Shown: positions 29,312 to 39,038, counted from the first letter of the stretch. The stretch is 64,000 nucleotides of DNA from Phocaeicola vulgatus ATCC 8482 (GCF_000012825.1 NC_009614.1:3100001-3164000); one strand, 5' to 3'. Numbers and translations: made by a program. The notes: a model not told the origin generated them from the letters alone.

Positions 29312-29346
29312 GATCCCGGCTATACTGGATCCCGGCTATACTGGAT
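29312..29346. repeat. Short tandem repeat, 16-bp unit
   Basis: GATCCCGGCTATACTG is present twice head to tail (29312-29327, 29328-29343) and a third unit begins at 29344. It is followed by a small palindrome ACCCTGC/GCAGGGT (29347-29365) and then the tRNA terminator. Function unknown. Confidence 0.8.
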
Positions 29347-29370
29347 ACCCTGCACAAAGCAGGGTAAAAA

Positions 29371-29404
29371 TAAAAAAGCCATCGATTTATCGATGGCTTT
29401 TTTA
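29371..29404 (-). terminator. Terminator of tRNA-Glu
   Basis: GCCATCGAT (29378-29386) and ATCGATGGC (29389-29397) form a GC-rich stem flanked by A and T runs on both sides, so it can act in both directions. It directly follows the leftward tRNA gene. Confidence 0.85.
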
Positions 29405-29406
29405 TT

Positions 29407-29481
29407 TGGTAGCCCGTGGGGGAATCGAACCCCCCTTTCAAGAATGAAAATCTTGCGTCCTAACCGATAGACGAACGGGCC
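29407..29481 (-). tRNA. tRNA-Glu (anticodon UUC)
   Basis: On the minus strand the cloverleaf starts GGCCCGT and closes with ACGGGCT plus discriminator A. The anticodon loop TTTTCAT gives UUC. The T-arm has GGTTCGATTCC. CCA is encoded at 29407-29409. The first acceptor pair is a G-U wobble. It is preceded by a perfect consensus promoter and followed by a hairpin terminator. Confidence 0.95.
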
Positions 29482-29519
29482 ATCCTTTTTATCGAGGATT
29501 TCTCTCTCGATTGCGGGTG

Positions 29520-29550
29520 CAAAGGTAGTGACTTTTTTTGAATTTGCAAA
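29520..29550 (-). promoter_or_regulatory. Promoter of tRNA-Glu
   Basis: Minus-strand TTTG (29547-29550), 19-base spacer and TACCTTTG (29520-29527) match the Bacteroidales primary sigma consensus exactly. The transcript would begin near 29513, some 30 bases before the mature tRNA. Confidence 0.85.
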
Positions 29551-29623
29551 CATTTCCCAAACTTTTTTCTAAACTTTTTGTTCATAGTCCATTGAATTGA
29601 CTATTTACCTAAACTTAACTTTT

Positions 29624-30913
29624 ATGAAAAGTATCTTTAAATCAATGAGTTGCCTTGTATTGGGCGCAATGATTGTTACGCCGATGTTTGCGCAACAAAA
29701 AAAACTTTATCCGGAGCTGGAAGGACCGGGACCTGTTGTTATTATCTCAAAAGATAAAAATGGCAAGGAAGAATTAATCAATGTATTTGAAGAAACGCAA
29801 CGTCCGCATTTCCATGATCCCCGTGCTCCTCGTTTTTTACTTACTGACCAACAGGGAAAGTTTGCATTGGGTATCGGTGGTTATTTGAAAACTACAATGG
29901 AATATGATTTTAATGGAATAGTGGATGATGTTGACTTTATCCCTGCACTCATTCCGCAACCGGGATCCACGTCTGTCCGTAATCAGTTCCAGATGGATGC
30001 AAGCACTTCCACTATCTTTTTAAAGTTGGTGGGGAGAACCAAGCATTTGGGTAACTTCATCGTTTATACAGCCGGAAACTTCCGTGGAAGTGGAAAGACT
30101 TTTGAATTGCAGAATGCTTATTTATCTTTCTTGGGTTTTACTATGGGGTATGATACCGGATTGTTTATGGATCTTGCTGCAGCTCCTCCGACTATTGATT
30201 TTCAAGGACCTGACGGGATGACTTTCTATCGCGCTACCCAGTTGCGTTATGAAGCCAATGTGATGAAAGGCTTGAAAGTAGGCATTGGTGTGGAAATGCC
30301 GTCAGTAGACGGTACTCCGGCACAAGATGTGAGAATCGGTAAGCAGCGGATGCCGGATATTCCTGCCTATGTACAGTATTCTTGGGCAAAGGCTAGTCAT
30401 ATACGTGTGGGAGGAATCTTGAGAAGTATGACTTATGAGGATCAAGTGAATAATAAGGCAAAGTCATTGACCGGTTGGGGGATACAAGCATCGGGAACAG
30501 CAAGACTGGGTAGTTTCCAGCTTTACGGACAATATACTTATGGTAGAGGTATTGCTCAATATTTGAATGATATCAGCAACTTGAATGTAGATATCGTTCC
30601 TTTGGCCGATGAGTCCGGACGTATGCAGGTACTGCCCATGAAAGGGTGGTATGCCGGATTACAGTATAATTTCTCGAAACGGGTATTCGCATCGGCTACG
30701 TATAGCCAGTCACGTCTGTTTACAGAAGATTGCTATGCTCACTTTAATGAAACTCAGTATAAAAAAGGTCAGTACCTGGTTGCAAATGTATTCTGGAATG
30801 TAAGTCATAACTTGCAGGTAGGTGCGGAATATCTTCATGGTTGGAGAGAGAATTTTAATGATGTGAACCGTGAAGCAAACCGTATAAACTTGAGTGCGCA
30901 ATATAATTTCTAA
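29624..30913 (+). CDS. Outer-membrane porin, DcaP-like
   Basis: A 429-residue exported protein: signal peptide ending PMFAQQ, then a beta-barrel of alternating polar and hydrophobic strands ending NRINLSAQYNF with terminal Phe. RFLLTDQQGKFALGIGGYLK and FIVYTAGNFRGSGKTFELQN resemble the DcaP-type porins of Bacteroidetes. Such proteins pass small anionic nutrients; the solute is not readable. I chose the ATG at 29624, since the earlier TTG at 29597 would add nine residues before the signal peptide. Confidence 0.75.
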   Translation: MKSIFKSMSCLVLGAMIVTPMFAQQKKLYPELEGPGPVVIISKDKNGKEELINVFEETQRPHFHDPRAPRFLLTDQQGKFALGIGGYLKTTMEYDFNGIVDDVDFIPALIPQPGSTSVRNQFQMDASTSTIFLKLVGRTKHLGNFIVYTAGNFRGSGKTFELQNAYLSFLGFTMGYDTGLFMDLAAAPPTIDFQGPDGMTFYRATQLRYEANVMKGLKVGIGVEMPSVDGTPAQDVRIGKQRMPDIPAYVQYSWAKASHIRVGGILRSMTYEDQVNNKAKSLTGWGIQASGTARLGSFQLYGQYTYGRGIAQYLNDISNLNVDIVPLADESGRMQVLPMKGWYAGLQYNFSKRVFASATYSQSRLFTEDCYAHFNETQYKKGQYLVANVFWNVSHNLQVGAEYLHGWRENFNDVNREANRINLSAQYNF

Positions 30914-30924
30914 CTTATTTTTCC

Positions 30925-30932
30925 TATCTTTG
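30925..30932 (+). promoter_or_regulatory. -7 element upstream of nfo
   Basis: TATCTTTG matches TAnnTTTG, 24 bases before the start codon. No clear TTTG sits at the -33 position. Confidence 0.5.
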
Positions 30933-30955
30933 TGTCTATCAATAATGGAAAGAGA

Positions 30956-31792
30956 ATGAAAAAAATAGGTGCACATGTATCCGTAAGCGGGGGCGTGGAA
31001 ATGGCCCCCGTTAATGCATTAGGGATAGGAGCGGACGCATTCGCTCTTTTTACAAAGAATCAGAGGCAATGGGTTGCAAAACCTTTGTCTGTCGAGAGTG
31101 TTACTCTGTTTAAAGAAAACTGCGAGAAAGAAGGTTTTGATGCCCGGTATGTTCTTCCTCATGACAGTTATCTGATAAATTTGGGACATCCTGACGAGGA
31201 AGGGCTGGAGAAGAGTCGTGCAGCATTTTTGGACGAAATGCAGCGTTGCGAGCTTTTAGGATTGAAAATGCTGAATTTTCATCCCGGAAGTCATTTGAAT
31301 AAGATATCCATAGAGAAGTGTCTGGACAGGATTGCCGAGTCTGTCAATATGACTTTGGATAAAACGACCGGTGTGACTGCTGTGATTGAGAATACAGCCG
31401 GACAGGGAAGTAATGTGGGAAATGAATTCTGGCATTTGAGATATATTATAGATAAGGTGGAGGATAAATCTCGTGTGGGAGTTTGCCTGGATACTTGCCA
31501 TACCTATACCGCCGGTTATGATATTGTGAATGAATATGACCGGGTCTTTACCGAGTTTGATGAGGTAGTGGGGAGAAACTATTTGTGTGCCATTCACTTG
31601 AATGACTCAAAGAAACCATTGGGTAGCCGGGTAGACCGTCATGACAGTATCGGAAAGGGGCTGATTGGTATTGATTTCTTCCGCCGCTTTATGCAGGATT
31701 CCCGTTTTGACGATATGCCCGTTATTCTTGAAACTCCCGATGACACCATTTGGCGGGACGAGATTAAAATGCTTCGCAGCTTTGAGTCATAG
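30956..31792 (+). CDS. nfo: Endonuclease IV (AP endonuclease)
   Basis: A 278-residue TIM-barrel nuclease that cuts DNA 5' of abasic sites in base-excision repair. The three-zinc ligands appear in order: [18 protein letters not shown] (Glu), [14 protein letters not shown] (Asp, His), AIHLNDSK (His), [12 protein letters not shown] (Asp, His) and ILETPD (Glu). The ATG at 30956 has a GGAAAGAGA ribosome site, and [13 protein letters not shown] is the standard family start; the upstream GTG at 30932 overlaps the promoter element. Confidence 0.96.
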   Translation: MKKIGAHVSVSGGVEMAPVNALGIGADAFALFTKNQRQWVAKPLSVESVTLFKENCEKEGFDARYVLPHDSYLINLGHPDEEGLEKSRAAFLDEMQRCELLGLKMLNFHPGSHLNKISIEKCLDRIAESVNMTLDKTTGVTAVIENTAGQGSNVGNEFWHLRYIIDKVEDKSRVGVCLDTCHTYTAGYDIVNEYDRVFTEFDEVVGRNYLCAIHLNDSKKPLGSRVDRHDSIGKGLIGIDFFRRFMQDSRFDDMPVILETPDDTIWRDEIKMLRSFES

Positions 31793-31846
31793 TTTGTGGC
31801 TGGGTGAAAACATATTTAAGGAATTCAGCTATCATTTTGCTTGTAA

Positions 31847-32225
31847 GGGCGAGGTTTGCTCGCCCGAAAATAGGCTGATTTGCATATTCTCCCAAGATCG
31901 TGCCCGTTGGTTCGGGCAGGCAAAAAAACTTATATTCGTCAATCTGAGTTGGCAAATAGTATTTTCACCACCGTAGGGGCAGACTCGTGTATCTGCCTGA
32001 TAGTACGAAAGCAGTTGCAGGTTCTCTTTCCAAAGTATGACCGACCGTGGTCTTGTAAGCAGCTTCTTGACGATAAAGTCGGGAGAGAAGCGGAACTCTG
32101 GAAGAACCTGCAGACTGTTATCTAAAACTTATAAAATGAAGAAACCGACCCTTTTGGGTCGGTGTTCTACGGTAGATGTTTTTCCTTTGCTTGACGGCTA
32201 TGAGACAATCCCTGCCCCTACAGCT
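31847..32225. repeat. Cluster of REP-like palindromes
   Basis: Three short GC palindromes lie within 150 bases: GGGCGAG/CTCGCCC (31847-31865), TGCCCG/CGGGCA (31901-31918) and GGCAGA/TCTGCC (31978-31997). The last is preceded by GTAGGGGCAG (31973-31982), whose exact inverted copy CTGCCCCTAC occurs at 32212-32221. The form (GTAGGGGC head, hairpin, inverted mate) resembles dispersed intergenic elements of Bacteroides. No gene is convincing in 31793-32270. Confidence 0.6.
32144..32163 (-). terminator. Terminator of the glycosidase-like gene
   Basis: ACCGACCC and GGGTCGGT form a perfect 8-bp stem with a four-base loop. On the minus strand a T-rich run (TTTCTTCATTTT) follows. It is about 107 bases past the stop of the leftward gene. 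Confidence 0.65.
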
Positions 32226-32270
32226 GAATACATGACAGCACTATCGGACGGACTTTCGGCATCTCCTCAT

Positions 32271-34343
32271 TTACTTGAAATCCGGGCCATACTCCAACCA
32301 AAATACCATTGCCCAATCCTGGTCATTGGCAAACGGGTCATAAAGATGAACTTTTTGTCCGTTCACTTTGTTCGGATAGATAAAGGCGCAGCTTCCTCTT
32401 CCGTCTTCGGTGAAGAGGCATAGATTGTTCCGGAAAATATTCAAGGCCCGTTCTGTATATTCTTGTTTTCCGGTCGCTTTGGCATAAAGACGGAAGGCAA
32501 TACCCGATAAAGTGCTCCAGTAATGTGGGAAGGTATCTCCCCAAATCCGGTCTTTTCCAAACCAATAACCATCCCAGTGACGAATAGCGATGTCATAAAG
32601 GTGGAAACTGGGCTGTTTTCCGCCAAATGATTCTAATAAAGGAAGCTGGCTTTCGGCCCCTTTCAGATATTTTTCATCCCCGGTGAGCATATATACATTC
32701 AGCAGATGGATAATGGACGGAGCTACGATGCTCTGTTCGTAATTGACTTCGGAGGTCGGATAATTAGGCCCGTTTTCACAAAATACGTCTGCCATTGATT
32801 TGAAATCGTTCAGCAGAGTGTCCGCTTCGGCAGTAAATCCGTTTTCTTTCAATAGAGTATAGCCGTAGGTCGGGATATTGATGCAATAAAAACCATGCTT
32901 GAAATAACGGACCAGTGCACGCAGTGTGCCGTACCCGTCTTTCAGATATTGTTTATTGCCTGTGGTGCGGAACATGGTAAACCAGAAATCGGCCACCCAC
33001 GGATAGTTGTATCCCCGGTTCTTGCTCTTGAAGTCTACGGTGGAATTGGTTGTGTAGTCCGGTTTCTGGATGCGGCGGATGAAAGATACGTAGTTGTTCA
33101 GGGCATCCATTAATTTTTTGTCGGAAGTACGTTGGTATTGTAGAGCCAGCAGAATCCCCATAGCTACCCTTTCTCTGGCTTCGTCGCAGTCAGAGCGTTT
33201 GCTGCCACTTTCTCCGTTGATGTAAAGGGATTCGGTATCGTTGTCATAAACAATGAAGGCACCGCTTCTAGGGTCACCGGGCTTGATGAACTGTTGGTGT
33301 CCGGCAATGAACTGACACCGGTGGTTGACCAGGCTGTCAAAGTTGCTGACGGCAAGACACTCTACCGACGTTTGCTTTCCGTTCCCGTAGGCCAGTGTGA
33401 AAATCTTCTCTCCGGGTTCATTTATTGTGGTGGTATAAGTGATGTTGTCACCGCTTACTTCTGCCACTTCTTTACCGTTCAGCAACAGCTTGCCTTTCAG
33501 TGAGGGGCAGTTGCTTTTGAACGAAACATTTATTTTTTCGCCTGCTTCTACTACATAACGGTCTGCTGAGGCTATGATCAGACCGTTGTCTATGGCTTTT
33601 GCTTGGAATTCATCCCAGTTGTCCGCCGATAGGAGTAACCATTGTATGGTATAACATTCTCCCGGCTTTAAAGTCTTGTCCTGTGGATTAAGTTGGAAAA
33701 CACCGCGGAAGTTGGAGCTTCCTTTTTTCTGCGAGCGCTCCCTCACTTCATAGCCTTTAATGGCACCTTCTTCCATAATCAGTCCCAATCCGCCGGGGGC
33801 TCCGCTCATCCGGGTGCAATAGACATAGGCTTCATTTCCTCCTGCCCATATATGTGCATTGCAACGGGCTTCGTAGCAAGTCCGGGCATCCGGATAATTG
33901 TCATTGAAAGGTGTGTTGATGGCAATGTCCTGTAAGTCGGCGTCTTTTTCTCCGGTGTTTACGAATTCGTAGGATTCTACCAGGTTCCCGTCCCTGTTCC
34001 ATTTTCGGGCTACGTTTATTTCTATGTCACCTGTCTGGTATTTCACGGTCATGTGATGGCTCGTGTCATGTTTTTTTGTCGGGATATTCCAGGAGTATTC
34101 AGTGCCGTTTATCCGAAGATGTCCCAATCCCCATCCATACCGGGAGTCCACCCATTCGTATTGTGTTCCATCCGTACGCAGGATCCAGTTCATGGAAGTG
34201 TCGCTTGTCAGATAAAGTCCGCTTAGCGCCCCTGTTTGTGAGTCGGCTTTGAACGTGATGTTTTTAGGGTAGCTACAACTGCCTAGTGCAATTAATGCCA
34301 AAGGTAATGCAGCATACAAGAAAAGCTTCATGATGTTTTTCAT
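32271..34343 (-). CDS. Surface lipoprotein, six-hairpin glycosidase-like
   Basis: A 690-residue lipoprotein (lipobox LGSC, Cys about 23). The N-terminal half is beta-sandwich-like, opening with a domain around residues 25-250 that reads like a glycan-binding supersandwich. The C-terminal half (about 370-690) is helical, with Trp/Tyr-rich loops such as RGYNYPWVADFWFTMFR, YGYTLLKENGF and IRHWDGYWFGKDRIWGDTFP, as in (alpha/alpha)6-barrel glycosidases. Similarity to the GH154-type beta-glucuronidase group is my guess; the family is not certain. It stands alone, so regulation and partner transporters are not evident. Either MKN or the MKL four codons later could be the start. Confidence 0.6.
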   Translation of the reverse strand: MKNIMKLFLYAALPLALIALGSCSYPKNITFKADSQTGALSGLYLTSDTSMNWILRTDGTQYEWVDSRYGWGLGHLRINGTEYSWNIPTKKHDTSHHMTVKYQTGDIEINVARKWNRDGNLVESYEFVNTGEKDADLQDIAINTPFNDNYPDARTCYEARCNAHIWAGGNEAYVYCTRMSGAPGGLGLIMEEGAIKGYEVRERSQKKGSSNFRGVFQLNPQDKTLKPGECYTIQWLLLSADNWDEFQAKAIDNGLIIASADRYVVEAGEKINVSFKSNCPSLKGKLLLNGKEVAEVSGDNITYTTTINEPGEKIFTLAYGNGKQTSVECLAVSNFDSLVNHRCQFIAGHQQFIKPGDPRSGAFIVYDNDTESLYINGESGSKRSDCDEARERVAMGILLALQYQRTSDKKLMDALNNYVSFIRRIQKPDYTTNSTVDFKSKNRGYNYPWVADFWFTMFRTTGNKQYLKDGYGTLRALVRYFKHGFYCINIPTYGYTLLKENGFTAEADTLLNDFKSMADVFCENGPNYPTSEVNYEQSIVAPSIIHLLNVYMLTGDEKYLKGAESQLPLLESFGGKQPSFHLYDIAIRHWDGYWFGKDRIWGDTFPHYWSTLSGIAFRLYAKATGKQEYTERALNIFRNNLCLFTEDGRGSCAFIYPNKVNGQKVHLYDPFANDQDWAMVFWLEYGPDFK

Positions 34344-34764
34344 ACTTATTTGGATTATTGATGTAACTGTGCAAAGAAAGGAATAAAAAGGGAAATTAAT
34401 TTGTACTTTTCATACATAATCCTGTAAAATAGTTCATTTTCTTTATAAAAAGGCTTGAAGTGCCTGTTATTTTGTGGTTTTGAATCATTTTTTAGGTGCG
34501 GGTTGTGCGGGATAACGCGGATTTTTTCTTATGATAACATGAGTTTATTATAAGACTAGCTTATAACTGACAGGAATATGAGCAAGACTGATATTGAATT
34601 TTAATAATCCTTTTGTCATTTAACTCAAAACCATCCTGTAACGAGTTATTTCTTATATCGAACTTACGTTAATGTTATATCCCGCCGGTAGAGTGGTTTG
34701 TGTCTTTCATTGTATGGTTAAGCCTTTTCTATCCTATCCCTAAGCTTAAACGAACGTATCCTTT
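34344..34764. other. Intergenic region upstream of the glycosidase-like gene
   Basis: About 420 bases with no gene. AT-rich near the gene start; presumably contains its promoter. I see no clear consensus element. Confidence 0.4.
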
Positions 34765-34852
34765 CTATCTCCATAGCCTTTGGAGTTAACTCCCAAGCTT
34801 ATGGAGATAACTCCAAAGGCTATGGAGTTAACTCCGCAAGTTTGGGAGATAG
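34765..34852. repeat. Complex nested palindrome
   Basis: Arms 34769-34793 and 34803-34827 are inverted copies of 25 bp with one mismatch. The 12-bp palindrome GGAGTTAACTCC occurs inside at 34782-34793 and again at 34824-34835, with GGAGATAACTCC at 34803-34814. CTATCTCC at 34765 is matched by GGAGATAG at 34845. The DNA can fold into several alternative cruciforms. It lies downstream of trpB2 and is much larger than a simple terminator. Confidence 0.8.
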
Positions 34853-34960
34853 AAGTTGTCAGTAAAAGAACCCTTAACCTGAAGGATACAACCGCTTAGC
34901 TTGCCGTAGTTTATAGGATAATATATCCTTTCCGTATCCTTCGTTTATTTTATGTCCTGA

Positions 34961-36325
34961 TTACATGTCTTTTATTTCATCCAAGTTCTTCTGGATATCT
35001 TCGTCTTTTAACTCATAATTCATCAAGTTACCTGCCAGGTATTGGTCGTATGAGGCCATATCAATCAGCCCGTGACCTGAAAGGTTGAACAGGATCACTT
35101 TCTCTTCACCGGATTCTTTGCACTTGTTCGCCTCGCGTACAGCGGCGGCGATGGCATGGCACGATTCGGGAGCCGGAATGATTCCTTCTGCTTGTGCGAA
35201 CAAACAACCAGCCTGGAAGGATTCTAATTGCTGGATATCAACCGCTTCCATCAGATTGTCTTTCAATAATTGTGAAACGATGACACCTGCACCGTGATAA
35301 CGGAGACCTCCCGCATGGATATTGGCCGGAGAGAAATTATGCCCCAGTGTAAACATGGGCAGCAACGGGGTATATCCGGCTTCGTCGCCAAAGTCATACT
35401 GGAATTTACCACGGGTCAGTTTCGGGCACGAAGCCGGTTCGGCAGCAATGTATCGGGTTTGTTTCCCATTCAGGATAGTGTGGCGCATAAAGGGGAAGCA
35501 GATTCCTCCAAAATTGGAACCGCCACCAAAGCAACCGATAATCATGTCGGGATATTCGCCTGCCATTTCCATTTGCTTTTCGGCTTCCAGACCGATAACC
35601 GTTTGATGCAGTGTGACATGGCTTAATACCGACCCTAGTGTATATTTACAGTTGGGAGTGCTCATTGCCAGTTCGATAGCTTCGGAGATGGCTGTTCCCA
35701 GTGAACCTTGATAATTGGGATTACGGGTAATGATATCCTTGCCGGCACGGGTAGACATGGATGGAGAGGCGGTGACCGTTGCTCCGAATGTCTGCATGAT
35801 GCTGCGGCGATAGGGCTTCTGATTATAGCTGATCTTTACTTGATAAACGGCAGCTTCCAGCCCGAATACCTTTGCGGCATACGATAGAGCGGCGCCCCAT
35901 TGTCCGGCACCGGTTTCTGTAGTGACATTGGTTACGCCTTCTTCCTTGCAATAATATGCCTGGGCCAGAGCCGAGTTCAGTTTGTGGGATCCGATGGGGC
36001 TGACACTTTCATTTTTGAAATAAATATGTGCGGGAGTCCCTAGTGCTTTTTCCAGTCCGTAGGCACGTACCAATGGTGTGCTGCGATAGTATTTGTACAT
36101 TTCACGCACTGCTTCGGGAATTTCAATCCATGCGTCTGTCTGGTTTAATTCCTGTTTGCAAAGTTCTTTGGCAAAAATGGGGTAGAGGTCTTCCGGTTTC
36201 AGCGCTTCTTTGGTTTTAGGGTTCAACGGCGGCATGGGTTTGGTCTTCATGTCTGCCTGTATGTTGTACCAGTATTTAGGAATTTCATCCTCTGGTAAGA
36301 TAAAACGTTTCTGTTTTGTGCTCAT
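34961..36325 (-). CDS. trpB2: TrpB2-type tryptophan synthase beta-like protein
   Basis: A 454-residue PLP enzyme of the TrpB2 branch, which makes tryptophan from indole and serine and often works without TrpA. The PLP lysine is in NESVSPIGSHKLNSALAQAY (about residue 115), GAGQWG follows, and the phosphate-binding loop is CFGGGSNFGG. The extended N-terminal 70 residues (ILPEDEIPKYWYNIQADM) distinguish TrpB2 from TrpB1. No other trp gene is nearby. A minus-strand TAATTTTG at 36353-36360 is a likely -7 element. Confidence 0.93.
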   Translation of the reverse strand: MSTKQKRFILPEDEIPKYWYNIQADMKTKPMPPLNPKTKEALKPEDLYPIFAKELCKQELNQTDAWIEIPEAVREMYKYYRSTPLVRAYGLEKALGTPAHIYFKNESVSPIGSHKLNSALAQAYYCKEEGVTNVTTETGAGQWGAALSYAAKVFGLEAAVYQVKISYNQKPYRRSIMQTFGATVTASPSMSTRAGKDIITRNPNYQGSLGTAISEAIELAMSTPNCKYTLGSVLSHVTLHQTVIGLEAEKQMEMAGEYPDMIIGCFGGGSNFGGICFPFMRHTILNGKQTRYIAAEPASCPKLTRGKFQYDFGDEAGYTPLLPMFTLGHNFSPANIHAGGLRYHGAGVIVSQLLKDNLMEAVDIQQLESFQAGCLFAQAEGIIPAPESCHAIAAAVREANKCKESGEEKVILFNLSGHGLIDMASYDQYLAGNLMNYELKDEDIQKNLDEIKDM

Positions 36326-36501
36326 AATCTTTCAATTTAATAGTTTTGCGGTCAAAATTAGGTAAAAAAAGTATTCCTTACTAATTTTCAACTGCTTTTT
36401 TGTCGGGAACAATAAAAAAAGGGATGTCAGAGTAAAAATGCGAAGTTATTTGTTATTATAGGCAGAGATGTGAATATTTTGATTAAGTTTGTTTTCTGTT
36501 A

Positions 36502-38349
36502 ATGCAAGATGATATCGACATGGAACCTTTACACAAACTATTTATCTATCGTAAGAAGTTAGTAAAACCGTACATAGAGCGATTGCTGAAATGGATGGAC
36601 GGGATAACTTATATGATGTCGGCCTTGTTCATCCTTACATTGGTTTATGAGCATGGATTTCTTATTTCTTTTGAAGAAATGGAGATGATAAACACGCTGT
36701 ATCATTTTGTCTGGATTGTTTTTCTGGTTGATATTTCCCTGCATCTTTTATTAAATTACTCGGATACCAAGCGGAAGTACCGGGGACTGGCATGGATACT
36801 GAGTCTGATGCTTTATCTGACTTTGATTCCGGTTATTTTCCATGAACCGGAGGTGCAAGGGGGAATTCATGATTTCTGGTCTTTTTTCCACAGTCGTTTA
36901 TATCATGTGGTGCTGCTCACTTTGCTTTCGCTGCTGCAATTGTCTAATGGGATAGTCCGGCTGCTGGGCAGGCGCACCAACCCGTCTTTGATCTTTGCAT
37001 CCAGTTTTCTCATATTTATTCTGATAGGGGCAGCGTTACTGATGCTTCCGCGTGCCACTTATCATGGCATTTCCTTTATCGATGCTCTGTTTACCGCTAC
37101 CAGTGCCATTTGTGTCACGGGGTTGGTTTCGGTCGATGTCTCTTCTACATTCACGTCCGAGGGGTTGTTCATCATTATCATGCTGATACAAATCGGCGGT
37201 TTGGGAGTCATGACCCTGACCAGTTTCTTTGCCATGTTTTTTATGGGGAATACTTCGCTCTACAATCAGTTGGTGGTCCGTGATATGGTAAGCTCGCAGT
37301 CACTCAGTTCGCTGCTTTCCACCTTATTATATATATTAGGGTTTACCTTGGTGATAGAGGCTGCTGGGATGGGGGTTATTTTTTTAAGTATACATGGCAC
37401 TATGGGCATGGATATTGAGGAGGAACTGGCTTTTTCTGCTTTCCATTCCATCTCTGCCTTTTGCAATGCCGGATTCTCTACTTTGTATGGAAACTTAGGT
37501 AACGAACTGGTACTTCATAATCATAACTTGCTATATATCACTATCTCTTTCCTGGTTATTTTGGGAGGTATAGGTTTCCCGATTCTGGTAAATCTGTATG
37601 AAACGGTTTCTTATGAAAGCAAGCGCTTGTATCACCGTTATGTCAAAAAGAATAAGAGGACAATCCGTAAAATACATTTATATAACCTGAATACCCGTAT
37701 CGTATTGATTATGACGGCTATCTTGCTAGTGACGGGTACTGTGGCCATTGTTGTTTTCGAATGGAATCATGCTTTTGCGGGAATGACGGCTACAGAGAAA
37801 TGGGTGCAGGGCTTCTTTAACGCAACTTGTCCCCGTACGGCAGGATTTTCAAGTGTGAGCATGACTACTTTCAGTGTGCAGACGTTGCTGCTGATGGTGG
37901 TGCTGATGATGATTGGCGGCGGTACGCAGTCTACGGCCGGTGGTGTGAAGGTGAATGTGTTTGCTGTAGTCATGTTGAACTTGCGTGCTATTCTTATAGG
38001 TGCCGATAAAGTCAATATTTTCAACAGGGAGTTATCTCATGATTCCATCCGGCGTTCTAATGCCACATTGATTCTTTATCTGCTGATTGTTTTCGCGGGT
38101 ATCTTCGGTTTAAGCATTCTAGAGCCGCAGGCTTCAGTGATGGCGTTGGTTTTTGAGTGTACTTCGGCACTCAGTACGGTAGGTTCAAGCCTGGATCTGA
38201 CACCTACTTTGGGAAGTGACAGCAAACTGATTGTCATTGTTCTGATGTTTATCGGACGAGTAGGGGTGCTTACTTTGATATCCAGCCTTATTAAACAGAA
38301 AAAAATAACAAAATATAAATATCCGAGTGATAACATCATAATCAACTAG
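36502..38349 (+). CDS. trkH: Potassium uptake membrane subunit TrkH/KtrB
   Basis: A 615-residue inner-membrane K+ translocator. After an N-terminal extension with four hydrophobic helices (residues 30-155), four channel-like repeats follow with filter-like loops such as TATSAICVTGL, SISAFCNAGFS, NATCPRTAGFS and ECTSALSTVGSS. The N-terminal extension is longer than in E. coli TrkH. It is followed by the regulatory subunit after two bases. Confidence 0.92.
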   Translation: MQDDIDMEPLHKLFIYRKKLVKPYIERLLKWMDGITYMMSALFILTLVYEHGFLISFEEMEMINTLYHFVWIVFLVDISLHLLLNYSDTKRKYRGLAWILSLMLYLTLIPVIFHEPEVQGGIHDFWSFFHSRLYHVVLLTLLSLLQLSNGIVRLLGRRTNPSLIFASSFLIFILIGAALLMLPRATYHGISFIDALFTATSAICVTGLVSVDVSSTFTSEGLFIIIMLIQIGGLGVMTLTSFFAMFFMGNTSLYNQLVVRDMVSSQSLSSLLSTLLYILGFTLVIEAAGMGVIFLSIHGTMGMDIEEELAFSAFHSISAFCNAGFSTLYGNLGNELVLHNHNLLYITISFLVILGGIGFPILVNLYETVSYESKRLYHRYVKKNKRTIRKIHLYNLNTRIVLIMTAILLVTGTVAIVVFEWNHAFAGMTATEKWVQGFFNATCPRTAGFSSVSMTTFSVQTLLLMVVLMMIGGGTQSTAGGVKVNVFAVVMLNLRAILIGADKVNIFNRELSHDSIRRSNATLILYLLIVFAGIFGLSILEPQASVMALVFECTSALSTVGSSLDLTPTLGSDSKLIVIVLMFIGRVGVLTLISSLIKQKKITKYKYPSDNIIIN

Positions 38350-38351
38350 TT

Positions 38352-39038
38352 ATGAAATACATTATTATTGGTTTAGGAAATTACGGCGGAGTGTTGGCCG
38401 AAGAGCTTTCCGTATTGGGACATGAGGTGATAGGAGTGGATACAAACGAGCATCGTGTGGATGTGTTGAAGGACAAAATCGCGACTTCTTTTATTATTGA
38501 TGCTACGGACGAACAATCGCTCAGTGTGCTGCCACTGAAAGATGTGGATGTGGTTATTGTTGCTATCGGCGAGAATTTTGGTGCTTCTGTGCGTGTGGTG
38601 GCACTGCTGAAAAAGAAAGGAGTGAAACATATCTATGCCCGTGCGGTAGATGATGTGCATAAGACCGTGCTTGAGGCTTTTAATTTAGATAGTATTCTGA
38701 CACCGGAGAAAGAAGCGGCACGGAGCTTGGTTCAGTTGTTGGATTTACACGTCAATGTGGAGTCTTTTCAGATTGACGAGGAACATTATGTGATGAAGTT
38801 CAAACTTCCTTCTTGTTTTGTAGGCTATAAGGTGAGTGATCTGTCATTAGAAACGGAATTCAATATAAAAATCATTGCATTGATAAAAGGGGAGAAAGTG
38901 CTGAACGGTTTGGGTATTTCGATATTGGAGCATCAGGTGGAGAATCATTTTGAGGAAAATTATGAGTTGGAGGAGGAAGATCAGTTGGTCTGCTATGGGC
39001 TTTATAAGAATTTTATGGATTTTTGGAAGGCGTTGTAG
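38352..39038 (+). CDS. trkA: Potassium uptake regulatory subunit TrkA/KtrA
   Basis: A 228-residue cytosolic RCK protein: Rossmann motif IIGLGNYGGVLAEEL, then a VDTNEHRVD nucleotide-binding acidic position, and a TrkA-C domain from about residue 140. It gates TrkH in response to nucleotides. Single-RCK length matches KtrA rather than the double-length E. coli TrkA. Confidence 0.92.
   Translation: MKYIIIGLGNYGGVLAEELSVLGHEVIGVDTNEHRVDVLKDKIATSFIIDATDEQSLSVLPLKDVDVVIVAIGENFGASVRVVALLKKKGVKHIYARAVDDVHKTVLEAFNLDSILTPEKEAARSLVQLLDLHVNVESFQIDEEHYVMKFKLPSCFVGYKVSDLSLETEFNIKIIALIKGEKVLNGLGISILEHQVENHFEENYELEEEDQLVCYGLYKNFMDFWKAL

Noticed and set aside
32037..32423. 128-residue plus-strand frame
   Set aside because: It crosses a hairpin terminator and the 3' end of the leftward lipoprotein gene; no start context or homology.
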